From positions 1 through 52,787 of the forward strand of contig NZ_LMKV01000010.1 in the NCBI RefSeq assembly GCF_001421665.1: a stretch of DNA of 52,787 nt, given 5' to 3'. Both the position numbers and the translations under genes were made by a program. The stretch is from Sphingobium sp. Leaf26. Lineage in GTDB: Bacteria > Pseudomonadota > Alphaproteobacteria > Sphingomonadales > Sphingomonadaceae. The notes under the pieces were generated by a model. It saw only the letters and a list, made by a program, of their open reading frames with translations. It was not told the origin of the DNA and made no database searches. Within the stretch, counting starts at the first letter, position 1, and the number at the start of each line of letters is the position of its first letter. Below, piece after piece: positions 7,614-16,431 of this stretch.

Positions 7614-9032
7614 ATGAGCATGACCGCAACCGATCCATCGCCCCCCGTCGTCATCGAGGTGACGGACGTGATAGAACGTCAGCGGATCAATGCGTTCGTC
7701 ATCCGCCTCGTCGCGATATCCTGGGCGGTCACCTTTCTCGATGGCTTCGACATGCTCGTCATCTCCTTCGTCGCGCCTTACCTGCGCGACGGGTTCGGCG
7801 CCGACGTGATTTCGCTGGGCGAACTTTTCGCCACGGGCGTGTTCGGCGCTATGCTGGGCGGGATCGCCTTTGGCTGGCTGGGCGATCGTTATGGGCGACG
7901 GCCGATCATCATCGCATCGGTCGCGGCGTTCGGCGCCACCAGTCTCGCCATGGCGTTCGCGCCGGGGATGCAGGCATTGCTGCTGCTGCGTTTCTTCAAT
8001 GGCGTGGCGCTGGGCGGGCTGATGCCGCTCGCCTGGGCGCTCAACATCGAATATGTGCCGCGTCGCTATCGGGCGACCGTCGTGACGGTCATCATGATGG
8101 GCTATACGCTGGGCGGTGTTGTCGCAGGGCCGATGACGGTGTGGCTTGCGCCGCTCTATGGCTGGCAATCGGTCTTCATGGTGTCGGGGGTGGCCACGCT
8201 GCTGCTCGTCCCGCTCCTCTTTGCGCTGCTGCCTGAATCCGCCCGCTATCTGGCGGTGAAAGGGCGATCGCCCGAAAAAATCGCAAAGGCGCTGAACGCG
8301 CTGGAACCGGGACTTGGTGCGCGGCCGCAGGATCGCTTCCTGGTTACCGACGAAACGTCGGCCGCCGCCGGGCAGGGCTTTCGTATCGCCACCCTGTTCA
8401 AGGGCGATCTACGGCCGATCACCAGCCTGCTCTGGCTCGCCTATATCGGCAGTTCTATGGCGGTCTATTTCAAGTCCAACTGGGGTCCGATCATCTTCGA
8501 GGATGTCGGTTTCACCCGGACGCAGGCGGCCATGATCATGTCGGTCAGCTCGGTCGGCGGGTCGCTCGCGGGCCTGGCGCTGATGCGCTTCACCGATCGG
8601 CTCGGCCCGATCGCGATCGCTTTCTATCCGATGCTGGCGGCACCCCTGCTGCTGCTCATGGGACTGGCACCCGTTTCGTTGCAGGGACTGGCGATCTTTT
8701 CCCTGCTCAGCATGGCGATGATCAGCGGCACGCATTTTGGTATGCATTCCATCGCGGGCATTTTCTACCCTAGCGCGATCCGCGCCAATGGCGCGGGATG
8801 GGCGACATCGGTGGCGAAGATCGGTTCGATCTTCGCGCCGTTGCTGGGCGGTTATCTGCTGGCGACGAACATGCCGCCGCGCCTGCTGTTCGTCCTGCTG
8901 GCGGTCACGCCGCTGCTCTCTGCTATTTCGCTCCTGCTGCTCGCCCGTGTCGGCAAGCGTCGGGCTGCCCGCAATCTCCTTCCCACCGACAACATCGTCC
9001 TTCCGGCGCAAGCCGTGGCGACCAAGCCTTAA
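7614..9032 (+). CDS. MFS transporter, aromatic acid:H+ symporter type
   Basis: 472 residues, about 12 membrane helices. The first helix carries FLDGFDMLVISFVAPYL, the DGFD motif characteristic of the AAHS (PcaK/BenK) family. The loop between helices 2 and 3 has GWLGDRYGRRP, the MFS signature. The central cytoplasmic loop is at about 210-260. AAHS members import benzoate-, phenylacetate- or aryloxyacetate-type acids across the inner membrane. It sits between a TonB receptor and a TfdA-like dioxygenase (14 bases downstream), the same partnership seen with phenoxyacid transporters, so an aromatic or aryl-ether carboxylate is the likely cargo. Confidence 0.93.
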   Translation: MSMTATDPSPPVVIEVTDVIERQRINAFVIRLVAISWAVTFLDGFDMLVISFVAPYLRDGFGADVISLGELFATGVFGAMLGGIAFGWLGDRYGRRPIIIASVAAFGATSLAMAFAPGMQALLLLRFFNGVALGGLMPLAWALNIEYVPRRYRATVVTVIMMGYTLGGVVAGPMTVWLAPLYGWQSVFMVSGVATLLLVPLLFALLPESARYLAVKGRSPEKIAKALNALEPGLGARPQDRFLVTDETSAAAGQGFRIATLFKGDLRPITSLLWLAYIGSSMAVYFKSNWGPIIFEDVGFTRTQAAMIMSVSSVGGSLAGLALMRFTDRLGPIAIAFYPMLAAPLLLLMGLAPVSLQGLAIFSLLSMAMISGTHFGMHSIAGIFYPSAIRANGAGWATSVAKIGSIFAPLLGGYLLATNMPPRLLFVLLAVTPLLSAISLLLLARVGKRRAARNLLPTDNIVLPAQAVATKP

Positions 9033-9046
9033 CAGGAAACATGATC

Positions 9047-9961
9047 ATGGCTTTGACTGCGACCCCCTTCACCCCGCGCTTCGGCGCCGAGCTTTCCGGC
9101 ATCGACGTCAGCGCGCCGTTGAGCGATGCCGATTTCGCTGCGATCAAGGATGCGATGAACCAGTGGGGCGTGTGTGTCATTCGCGACACCGGTTTCGACA
9201 ATGCAGCCCATGTCGCCTTCAGTCGCCATTTCGGCCATCTGGAAACGGCGCCATCGGTCAAGAACCGGCCACGCCGCCACCCGGACACGCCGGAAATATT
9301 CGACGCCAGCAACCTGACGCCGTTGGGCGAGATATTGGTCGATCAAAATATGGTGCTGCACAAAAAGGGCGACCGGCTGTGGCACACGGATTCCTCCTTC
9401 ATGGACCTGCGCTCCGCCTATTCGCTGCTGCTGGCCTATGAAGTGCCCAAGGAAGGCGGCCTCACCTATTTCGCCGACATGCGTTCGGCCTATGAAGACC
9501 TGCCGGCCGACATTAAGGAAAAGGTCGATACGCTGCAGGCCGAACATTCGCTCTGGTATTCGCGCCTGCTCGCCGGTTTCCCGATCACCGAGGAAGAGAT
9601 TGACGGCCGTCCCAAAGCCCGCCAGCCCATGGTCATGCATCAGGAAGCAACCGGACGCACTGCCATCTATATCGGTAGCCATGCGATGGATGTCGTTGGC
9701 CTGCCGCGTGAGGAAGGGCGCGCGCTCATCAAATATCTGATCGAATTCGCCACCCAGCCACAATATGTATTCGGGGTCTCCTACCAACCGGGCGACATCG
9801 TCATCTGGGACAATCTGGCGACCATGCACAGGGGCGGCGATTTCGACATCTACAAGGAAAGGCGCGACATGCGTCGGACGACCGTGCGCGAAGGCGAACC
9901 ACCCGAGCATGCCGACGATCCCTTCACGGCCTATTTCGCCGCTTCGATACAGCAGAGCTGA
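9047..9961 (+). CDS. TfdA/TauD-family 2-oxoglutarate-dependent dioxygenase
   Basis: 304 residues. Fe(II)/2-oxoglutarate hydroxylase. The metal triad is visible as H113-x-D115 (LWHTDSSF) and distal H261 (TMHRGG), with a 2-oxoglutarate-binding arginine in RRDMRRTTV. The stretch EGGLTYFADMRSAYEDLP and the later EHSLWYSR closely follow the pattern of TfdA, which hydroxylates the carbon next to an ether oxygen and carboxylate so that the phenol falls off and a keto acid is released. Start 9047 is chosen over 9041 because AGGAA is eight bases upstream of it. Its operon partners, a 2-hydroxyacid dehydrogenase and glycerate kinase, suggest the released acid is hydroxypyruvate or glyoxylate. Substrate unproven. 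Confidence 0.93.
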   Translation: MALTATPFTPRFGAELSGIDVSAPLSDADFAAIKDAMNQWGVCVIRDTGFDNAAHVAFSRHFGHLETAPSVKNRPRRHPDTPEIFDASNLTPLGEILVDQNMVLHKKGDRLWHTDSSFMDLRSAYSLLLAYEVPKEGGLTYFADMRSAYEDLPADIKEKVDTLQAEHSLWYSRLLAGFPITEEEIDGRPKARQPMVMHQEATGRTAIYIGSHAMDVVGLPREEGRALIKYLIEFATQPQYVFGVSYQPGDIVIWDNLATMHRGGDFDIYKERRDMRRTTVREGEPPEHADDPFTAYFAASIQQS

Positions 9962-9970
9962 TCCGTGACG

Positions 9971-10942
9971 ATGCCTGACAAGCCCCGGCTATTGGTGACG
10001 CGCAAATGGCCCGAACGGGTCGAGGCGCTGATCGCGGAACGCTATGATGCGACGTTCAGTCAGGATGACATCCCGTTGACGGAAGCGGCACTGGCCGCGG
10101 CGATGCAGGACTATGACGCCATCTGCCCCACCATCACCGACAGGCTGCATGCCGGCATCGTCGGCGCGGCGGGGCGACGCACGAAGATCATCGCCAATTA
10201 CGGCGCCGGCGTCGATCATATCGATGTGGACGCGGCGCGCGGCGCAGGCATCGTCGTGACCAATACGCCGGGCGTCCTGACGGATGCGACCGCCGATATC
10301 GCCGTCACCCTGATGCTGATGGCCTCCCGGCGTGCGGGCGAAGGCGAGCGGGAATTGCGCGCCGGGCAATGGGCAGGCTGGCGGCCGACCCATCTGCTTG
10401 GCACCAGCCTGCGCGGCAAGACTCTGGGGCTGGTCGGTTTCGGCCGCATCGCCCAGGCGATGGCAGAACGCGCCCGTTTCGGCTTTGGCATGGACATCGT
10501 CTATTTTTCGCGGCGTCCCGGCGCGCAGGACGCGGTGCAGCGCCTGGGTGCCCGCTATGTGTCGTCGCTGGCCGAGATGGTCGCCCAATGCGATGTCGTT
10601 TCGCTGCATATTCCGGGCGGCGCGGAAACCCGCAACATCATCGATGCGGCCATCTTCGCGCAGATGGCGCCCCATGCGATCCTGATCAACACCGCGCGCG
10701 GCGACGTGGTCGATGAAGACGCGCTGGTCGATGCGCTGGAAATCGGGCGGATTGGTGGCGCGGGTCTCGATGTATTCGTCGGCGAACCGCATCTTTCCCA
10801 ACGCCTGCGTGACGCGCCGAACACGGTTCTCCTCCCCCATCTGGGCAGCGCGACGCGGGAGACGCGGGAGGCGATGGGCCTGCGCGCGCTTGCCAATCTC
10901 GACGACTGGAGGGATGGGCGTATGCCCCAGGACAGCCTGTAG
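9971..10942 (+). CDS. D-2-hydroxyacid dehydrogenase (glyoxylate/hydroxypyruvate reductase type)
   Basis: 323 residues from ATG 9971 (a GTG at 9965 is also possible; no strong ribosome site separates them). NAD(P)-binding Rossmann motif LGLVGFGRIAQAMA is in the middle, and the catalytic set is seen as the Arg in NTARGDVVDE, the Glu in VGEPHL and the His in LLPHLGSAT. The N-terminal substrate domain has ANYGAGVDHIDV. These enzymes reduce glyoxylate or hydroxypyruvate to glycolate or D-glycerate. It overlaps the start of the glycerate kinase gene, which would use D-glycerate, so hydroxypyruvate is the more telling substrate. Cytoplasmic. Family certain; substrate inferred. Confidence 0.93.
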   Translation: MPDKPRLLVTRKWPERVEALIAERYDATFSQDDIPLTEAALAAAMQDYDAICPTITDRLHAGIVGAAGRRTKIIANYGAGVDHIDVDAARGAGIVVTNTPGVLTDATADIAVTLMLMASRRAGEGERELRAGQWAGWRPTHLLGTSLRGKTLGLVGFGRIAQAMAERARFGFGMDIVYFSRRPGAQDAVQRLGARYVSSLAEMVAQCDVVSLHIPGGAETRNIIDAAIFAQMAPHAILINTARGDVVDEDALVDALEIGRIGGAGLDVFVGEPHLSQRLRDAPNTVLLPHLGSATRETREAMGLRALANLDDWRDGRMPQDSL

Positions 10943-11838
10943 TGGCGACCGCCATCGACGATTTGATCGCCGCCGAGCGATTGCCGCCTTCCTATACGGC
11001 GATGGTCGATTGCTGGTGGCGGCCGCTCGCACGACAGATCGCACATTGGCATGCGTCGGCCGGACGGCCCCTCATCATCGGGATCAACGGTGCGCAGGGC
11101 AGCGGGAAATCCACGGTCTGCCGCTTTCTCCAGGCCTCGTTGCTGCCCGAACAGGGGCTGTCGGCGGCGGTCGTTTCCCTGGACGATCTTTACCTGCCGT
11201 TGCAGGCGCGGGAACAGATGGCGAGGGACATCTACCCCTTGTTCCGCACGCGCGGAGTGCCGGGCACGCATGATGTCGATGCGGGCATCACTTTGCTGGA
11301 GGATATAATCGCCGGTCGAGACACGCTGATCCCGCGATTCAGCAAGGCATTGGACGACCGCTTGCCGCAGGCCGACTGGACGCACCATGTAGGCAAGGTC
11401 GATATCCTGCTGTTTGAAGGCTGGTGCGTGGGTGCGCGACCGCAGGATGCCGCAGCCCTGCAACAGCCGCTCAATGCGCTGGAGGCGCAGTATGACCCGG
11501 ACGGCATCTGGCGGCGTCATGTGAACAGCGCCCTTGAGACATCCTACGCGCAGTGGTTTTCGCTGATCGATCATCTGGTCATGTTGAAGCCGCCGTCTTT
11601 CGACCATGTCCTGAAAAACCGGCTGCTCCAGGAACATAAGCTGCGGGCGACCGCACCGGATGCGCCGGGGATCATGGACGACGCTGCAGTCGCGCGGTTC
11701 GTCAGCCATTATGAGCGTGTGACCCGCCACATGGTCGCCGACCTGCCGGATCATGTCGACCTGTTGTACCAGCTAAGCGCCGGGCAGGACGTGATATCCT
11801 GCACGGGCCTTGGAAAAGAGGATGGTCATGTCTCCTGA
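10942..11838 (+). CDS. D-glycerate kinase, P-loop (plant/yeast GLYK-like) type
   Basis: 298 residues from a GTG start overlapping the last base of the previous stop. The P-loop is GINGAQGSGKST at about 47-58. Downstream are VVSLDDLYLP, TRGVPGTHDVD and DILLFEGWCVGARP, the hallmarks of the P-loop kinase family that includes plant D-glycerate 3-kinase and its yeast homologue, not the GarK or GckA families. It would phosphorylate D-glycerate with ATP, feeding lower glycolysis. The tight coupling to the dehydrogenase (1-base overlap) supports a hydroxypyruvate to glycerate to phosphoglycerate route. Position of phosphorylation is not deducible here. Confidence 0.9.
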   Translation: MATAIDDLIAAERLPPSYTAMVDCWWRPLARQIAHWHASAGRPLIIGINGAQGSGKSTVCRFLQASLLPEQGLSAAVVSLDDLYLPLQAREQMARDIYPLFRTRGVPGTHDVDAGITLLEDIIAGRDTLIPRFSKALDDRLPQADWTHHVGKVDILLFEGWCVGARPQDAAALQQPLNALEAQYDPDGIWRRHVNSALETSYAQWFSLIDHLVMLKPPSFDHVLKNRLLQEHKLRATAPDAPGIMDDAAVARFVSHYERVTRHMVADLPDHVDLLYQLSAGQDVISCTGLGKEDGHVS

Positions 11839-12316
11839 AGATACCGTGCCCGCCGACGCCATTCGGCCACGGTTGGCGTTCGTCTATGTGGCCAGCGCCG
11901 AACTGGCTGCGCCCATTCCTATCGGGGAAACGCCCGATGGCATCCGGCGGATCATCCCGATCCTGTCCGGCACCGTCGAGGGACCGAATATCCGTGGCCG
12001 CATCCTTGGCGGGGGCAGCGATTGGCAACTTCTTCGGTCCGATGGCGTCACCGTCGCGGACGCAACCTATGGAATCGAAACCGATGACGGCACCATCATC
12101 CAGATCCGCAATCGCGGCCTGCGCCATGGGCCTGCCGAGGTCATGGCGCGCCTGGCGGCCGGTGACACCGTCGACCCGTCGGCCTATTATTTCCGCACCA
12201 TACCCGAATTCATCGCGCCGCTTGGCCCTTATGCATGGCTCAATAGCAGCATCTTCCTCTGTTCGGGCGCACGCTATGCCGATTCCATCAGGCTATGGGT
12301 TTGGAGTGTCACCTGA
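11828..12316 (+). CDS. DUF3237-family protein
   Basis: 162 residues. Contains IPIGETPDGIRRIIPILSG, RGRILGGGSDWQLLRSDG and the Tyr-rich YYFRTIPEF, the pattern of DUF3237, a small beta-barrel family of unknown function often encoded with aromatic catabolism genes. Start 11828 has AGAGG seven bases upstream and lies inside the kinase gene (11-base overlap), so it is the last member of the operon. The C-terminus ends IRLWVWSVT, with the usual WLN motif (YAWLNSSIFL) just before. A role in handling a ring-cleavage or lactone intermediate is possible but not shown. Confidence 0.88.
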   Translation: MSPEDTVPADAIRPRLAFVYVASAELAAPIPIGETPDGIRRIIPILSGTVEGPNIRGRILGGGSDWQLLRSDGVTVADATYGIETDDGTIIQIRNRGLRHGPAEVMARLAAGDTVDPSAYYFRTIPEFIAPLGPYAWLNSSIFLCSGARYADSIRLWVWSVT

Positions 12317-12480
12317 TCGGAGCAAAGCACCAATGATCTCTTGGTAGTGCCTTGGAACTTAGCGAGTAGATCATCGGGATAAGACCGGCTTTTCATCCGG
12401 CCAGCGATATCTCACGAGATCAAGCGGCGCGGCCAGAGGGCCCATGTCGATCGATAAGAAAGCGGTGTATCAAAGACCAG

Positions 12481-13116
12481 ATGACCCACGGGATTCTCTA
12501 CAGCTTCCGCCGTTGCCCTTACGCAATGCGCGCGCGTCTGGCCCTGGTTGGCAGCCGGACTCGCGTGGAACTGCGCGAGGTCAAGTTATCCGCCAAGCCG
12601 GAGGCGATGCTCGCAGCCTCGCCCAAAGGCACTGTCCCCGTGCTTGTCCTGCCTGACGACAGAGTTATCGACCAAAGCATCGACATTATGCACCATGCAT
12701 TGGCTCGGAATGATCCAGACGGCTGGTTGAATGGTGATGACCCGGAGTTAATCGCGATGAACGATGGGTCTTTCAAATATAACCTCGATCGATACAAATA
12801 TCCTGAGCGTCATGGATCGGACGCCTTATCCCATCGAAGCGCCGCTTTGGCATTTCTGGAAAAGCTGGAACGCAGGCTGGCGGGGAATCCTTCTGTGTGC
12901 GGTGACACATGGGGACTGACGGACGCGGCGATAATGCCGTTCGTTCGCCAATTTGCTGCGGTCGACCAGAGTTGGTTCGATACTCTCCCGCTCCCCTTCC
13001 TCAAAGCTTGGCTATGCGAATGCTTGGCATCGAGACTATTTGCCATGGTAATGGTGCGATCGGCGCCTTGGGTGCCCGAAGACGCTCCGATCTACCTCCC
13101 TTCGGAAAGTGGATAG
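12481..13116 (+). CDS. Glutathione S-transferase-like protein
   Basis: 211 residues. Thioredoxin-like N-domain with ILYSFRRCPYAMRARLAL (Cys12-Pro13-Tyr14), the cis-proline segment KGTVPVLVL and a QSIDIMHHAL helix where the glutathione-binding E/Q-S motif sits. An all-helical C-domain follows (FLEKLERRLAG, then GLTDAAIMPFVRQF with the N-capping motif). The cysteine active site resembles omega/zeta-like GSTs. It begins 164 bases after the DUF3237 gene without an obvious promoter and is probably separately transcribed. Its codon use is plainer than the upstream operon. Substrate unknown. Confidence 0.88.
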   Translation: MTHGILYSFRRCPYAMRARLALVGSRTRVELREVKLSAKPEAMLAASPKGTVPVLVLPDDRVIDQSIDIMHHALARNDPDGWLNGDDPELIAMNDGSFKYNLDRYKYPERHGSDALSHRSAALAFLEKLERRLAGNPSVCGDTWGLTDAAIMPFVRQFAAVDQSWFDTLPLPFLKAWLCECLASRLFAMVMVRSAPWVPEDAPIYLPSESG

Positions 13117-13619
13117 CCCCCGTTTTTCAAGATGCTGAAACGACCCTTATCGGCCGTTCAGCCAGAAGTTTTTGATCCCCAGTTGCGGTCGGTCCGGTTT
13201 TTCTGCGTTTACCTCCATGAGATGGCGCAACACGGCAGATGGCGATCTGGGAAGCGAGTGGCGCACGCCATGGTTTGAGGAAAGAGACGGGATATCCGAT
13301 TGGAACGGACAGCACAGGCGAGGCCGAGATCGTAATTTTTACCTTATGGACCACGATGGCGGATCGCTTTTTCATTGTCGTCAACACCTTGGACGAGGCA
13401 GTGCCGCACGTCGCGTCCATGTAGAGGCGGTTGCAAAATCAGCCGGTCCTGGCGCAACTGAACAAAGCGTCAATCAGGGAATATGGCGATGCCTAATGTG
13501 GCGATGAGAGCGAAAAATCCCTGCGCGGGGTCGCTCTAAAACAAAGGTAGCGAGGAAATGCGGACGGGCACCGCTTTTAACAGGCAAGACCAAGAAGAGC
13601 GGTACTTTCAAGCCCACCT
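13117..13619. other. Non-coding or decayed stretch upstream of htpG
   Basis: I find no protein-like frame here. Short open frames exist on both strands but lack ribosome sites and recognisable motifs. The only functional signal is the heat-shock promoter at its right edge. Confidence 0.4.
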
Positions 13620-13648
13620 CTTGAATGGAAATCGCATTCGATCCATCT
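13620..13648 (+). promoter_or_regulatory. Sigma32-type heat-shock promoter of htpG
   Basis: CTTGAA (13620-13625), 15 bases, then atCCATcT (13641-13648) matches the sigma32 pattern CTTGAA-N13-15-CCCCATnT at most positions. It lies about 40 bases before the htpG start at 13688, where a heat-shock start site would be expected. Confidence 0.6.
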
Positions 13649-13687
13649 GACCGTCGCATAGTCTGCCATATGAGAGAGCGAAGACCA

Positions 13688-15574
13688 ATGACGATCGACA
13701 CCGTAGGTGCCCCTGAAACGCATGCCTTCGAGGCGGATGTTTCCAAGTTGCTGCACATGATGGTGCACTCGGTCTATTCCGACAAGGACGTATTCCTGCG
13801 CGAATTGATCTCCAACGCGGCCGACGCGTGCGAGAAACTGCGCTATGAGGCCATTTCTGATCCAGCCCTGTTCGGCGACGATCCGCAGCCGCGCATCACA
13901 CTGGCACTTGACAAGGAAGCCGGGATAATCGTCGTCGAGGACAACGGTATCGGCATGAGCGCCGCTGACATGGGGGAAACGCTGGGCACGATCGCGCGGT
14001 CGGGGACCAAGGCCTTCATGGACAGGCTGACCGCTGACAAGAATGGCGAGGGCCAGCAGTTGATCGGCCAGTTCGGCGTCGGCTTCTATTCCGCTTTCAT
14101 GGTGGCGGGGCATGTCGATGTCGTGTCGCGGCGTGCAGGAACTGATGAGGCCGCCAGCTGGTCGTCGGATGGCATGGGAACATACACGATCGCGCCAGTG
14201 GACACTGCAGAGGCGCCAGCGCGCGGCACGCGCGTGACCCTGCATCTGCTGGACGATGCAAAGACCTATGCCGAGCGTTACACGGTCGAGCGGATCGTGA
14301 AGGCGCAGTCGGGCCATGTCCCCGTGCCCATCTTCATCAAGGAACTGGGCAGCGAAGAGGAAGAGCGCCAGGTCGCTGATGGGGCGGCACTTTGGACCAA
14401 GGCGAAGTCGGACATCAGCGAAGAGGATTATGCAGACTTCTACCGCAGCGTCGCGGGACAATTCGACAAGCCCGCACTGACGGTCCACTATCGCGCGGAG
14501 GGGCGGCACGAATATTCCGTGCTGACTTTCATTCCCGAAACCAAGCCGTTCGACCTGTTCGATCCCGACCGCAAGGGTCGGATCAAGCTCTATGTGCGCC
14601 GCGTCTTCATCACCGATGAGGCGGAAATCTTGCCTCGCTACCTGCGCTTTGTGCGGGGTCTTGTGGACTCCGCCGACCTGCCGCTCAACATGTCGCGCGA
14701 AATGATCCAGGACAGCCCCGTCTTGTCAGCGATCCAGAAGGGCGTGAGCAACCGCATCCTGTCGGAACTGGACAAGATCGCAACCAGCGATGCCGACCGC
14801 TATGGCGCGATCTGGGAGAATTTCGGGGCGGTGCTCAAGGAAGGCCTTTATGAGGATTTCGAGCGGCGCGGGCAGTTGCTGGACCTTGCCCGGTTCAAGA
14901 CCAGCACGTCGGACGGCGAGTGGCGCTCGCTCAAGGACTATGCGGGCTCGCTCAAGGATAACCAGACCGCTATCTATTATGCGACCGGAACCGATCTCGA
15001 TCGGATCGCCCAATCACCGCAGCTCGAGGGTTTCAAGGCGCGTGGGATCGAGGTTCTGTTGCTCCCCGACCAGGTCGACAGCTTCTGGACGACCGTTGGT
15101 GTAGATTATGACGGCAAGCCCTTCAAGTCGGTGACCCAAGGCGCGACCGACCTCAGCCTGATCCCGCTGGCAGAAGGCAGCGCAGCGGCGGATGCTCCGA
15201 ACGAGGATGTGAGCAGCTTCATCAGCTTTGCCAAGGAAGCTTTGGCCGACCAGGTGTCCGACGTCCGGGTGTCCGACCGATTGACGACCAGCGCCGTCTG
15301 CATTGTCGCTTCAGAAAGCGCGATGGATCTGCAACTCGAACGGATGCTGGCAGCGGCTGGACAGGCGCCGGAGCGGGCGAAGCCGGTGCTGGAAATCAAT
15401 GCCGGACATACGCTGATCGCCAAGCTCGGCCAGACCGGGGCCAGCGACGAAGAGCGGAGCGACCTTGCCTTCCTGCTCCTCGACGAGGCGCGCATCGCCG
15501 AAGGTCAGCCACCCGCCGATCCTCGCGCTTTTGCTGAGCGGCTGGAACGGTTGATGGCGAAATCGCTGAACTGA
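13688..15574 (+). CDS. htpG: Molecular chaperone HtpG (Hsp90)
   Basis: 628 residues, the usual length. The ATP-binding Bergerat fold is clear: ELISNAADACEKLRYEAI, DNGIGMS and GQFGVGFYSAFMV near the N-terminus. The middle domain has the PLNMSREMIQD motif, and the C-terminal dimerisation domain ends near LMAKSLN. Start 13688 (MTIDTVGAPETHAFEAD) is chosen because Hsp90 proteins begin just before the ETHAFEADVSKLL segment; the open frame upstream runs through the promoter. Cytosolic ATP-dependent chaperone for stress refolding. A sigma32-like promoter stands in front, so heat induction is expected. A housekeeping gene among accessory DNA. Confidence 0.97.
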   Translation: MTIDTVGAPETHAFEADVSKLLHMMVHSVYSDKDVFLRELISNAADACEKLRYEAISDPALFGDDPQPRITLALDKEAGIIVVEDNGIGMSAADMGETLGTIARSGTKAFMDRLTADKNGEGQQLIGQFGVGFYSAFMVAGHVDVVSRRAGTDEAASWSSDGMGTYTIAPVDTAEAPARGTRVTLHLLDDAKTYAERYTVERIVKAQSGHVPVPIFIKELGSEEEERQVADGAALWTKAKSDISEEDYADFYRSVAGQFDKPALTVHYRAEGRHEYSVLTFIPETKPFDLFDPDRKGRIKLYVRRVFITDEAEILPRYLRFVRGLVDSADLPLNMSREMIQDSPVLSAIQKGVSNRILSELDKIATSDADRYGAIWENFGAVLKEGLYEDFERRGQLLDLARFKTSTSDGEWRSLKDYAGSLKDNQTAIYYATGTDLDRIAQSPQLEGFKARGIEVLLLPDQVDSFWTTVGVDYDGKPFKSVTQGATDLSLIPLAEGSAAADAPNEDVSSFISFAKEALADQVSDVRVSDRLTTSAVCIVASESAMDLQLERMLAAAGQAPERAKPVLEINAGHTLIAKLGQTGASDEERSDLAFLLLDEARIAEGQPPADPRAFAERLERLMAKSLN

Positions 15575-15585
15575 CGCATCATTGC

Positions 15586-15601
15586 CCGACAGCGCTGTCG
15601 G
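15586..15601 (+). terminator. Palindrome after htpG, possible terminator
   Basis: ccgacagcgctgtcgg is a perfect 16-base palindrome 12 bases beyond the htpG stop. It could fold as a short hairpin, but no T-run follows, so intrinsic termination is uncertain. Confidence 0.35.
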
Positions 15602-15836
15602 CCTCTGTCCAAGGCCGGGCTGTGAAAGGCTCGGCCGAAGGCGGAAATAACGATACCGATCGTTTGGCCCAGTAATGGGAACGGTCGGCGCCGGCAGTCA
15701 TGGCAGCGTGAAATGCCAGACCTGACCCATTAAGCTGCCTTCCTGTGACGACCCTTCCCGGACATTCAACAATCCACCTGCACATTCCAAAGGCGGACAT
15801 TAGGTTAACGGACACGGGCTTCTGCCAGGCGTTGCA

Positions 15837-16172
15837 TCAACCGGATTTGCGCTTGGTCCTGACCTTGGGAGCAGGCAATTCCTGGGATGTGATACGAACG
15901 ATCTCGGCAAGCCACTCACGGTCATCCCACTTTTCCGCGTCGATCAGGAGACAGGGCTTTGCACCTGGATATGGAGGGGCTTCTTCCGCACCGGCAGCGA
16001 ATGCCCGCCCTCCAACCGTGGGCTTTACGAATAGGTGGTCGTGGCAGACCAATGCGACCATTTTCCCATCGCAATAAATGCCGAATTCGCCAAACATTGC
16101 CTTGGCTGAAACGGTGCCGCCGCCTGCCATCTGCTCGACAAGGAATTCAACGGTTTTACGATCGGACGCCAT
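15837..16172 (-). CDS. TfoX/Sxy N-terminal domain protein
   Basis: 111 residues. MASDRKTVEFLVEQMAG leads into AKAMFGEFGIYCDGKMVALV and DHLFVKPT, the TfoX N-domain signature (the MFGxxGxYxxGKxFxxI pattern); the tail is basic (KVRTKRKSG). These proteins are related to competence regulators of gammaproteobacteria, but stand-alone N-domain versions in Alphaproteobacteria have no established role. I start at 16172 because the residues upstream in the open frame do not resemble the family. Flanked by htpG (convergent) and the receptor operon, with no clear functional link to either. Confidence 0.85.
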   Translation of the reverse strand: MASDRKTVEFLVEQMAGGGTVSAKAMFGEFGIYCDGKMVALVCHDHLFVKPTVGGRAFAAGAEEAPPYPGAKPCLLIDAEKWDDREWLAEIVRITSQELPAPKVRTKRKSG

Positions 16173-16431
16173 AAGCCGATATCGCCGGTCCTGATGAAAA
16201 GGTCGAGGGTCAATCGCCCCTTTAACGCCATTCAGCGGCCAATTTCTCGTTCTCAGCTGCTGTTGGTCTGCTTTCCCATTCCGAATGCCCAAGACTGGCC
16301 GTAGGAGATCGGCAGGTTCAAGATTTTATTTTGGAATAGCTGCCAATGACGTACGATGGGTGCGACATGAGGACACTATATCATGCATCGACCACTGAGG
16401 CGCGACGCCTGTCCTACTGGGCCTGGCCCCA

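Noticed and set aside
6336..8168. 610-residue open frame on the minus strand
   Set aside because: It lies antisense to the TonB receptor and MFS genes, which have clear motifs. Its own translation is low-complexity, rich in R, D, H and Q, as expected for a mirror frame in high-GC DNA.
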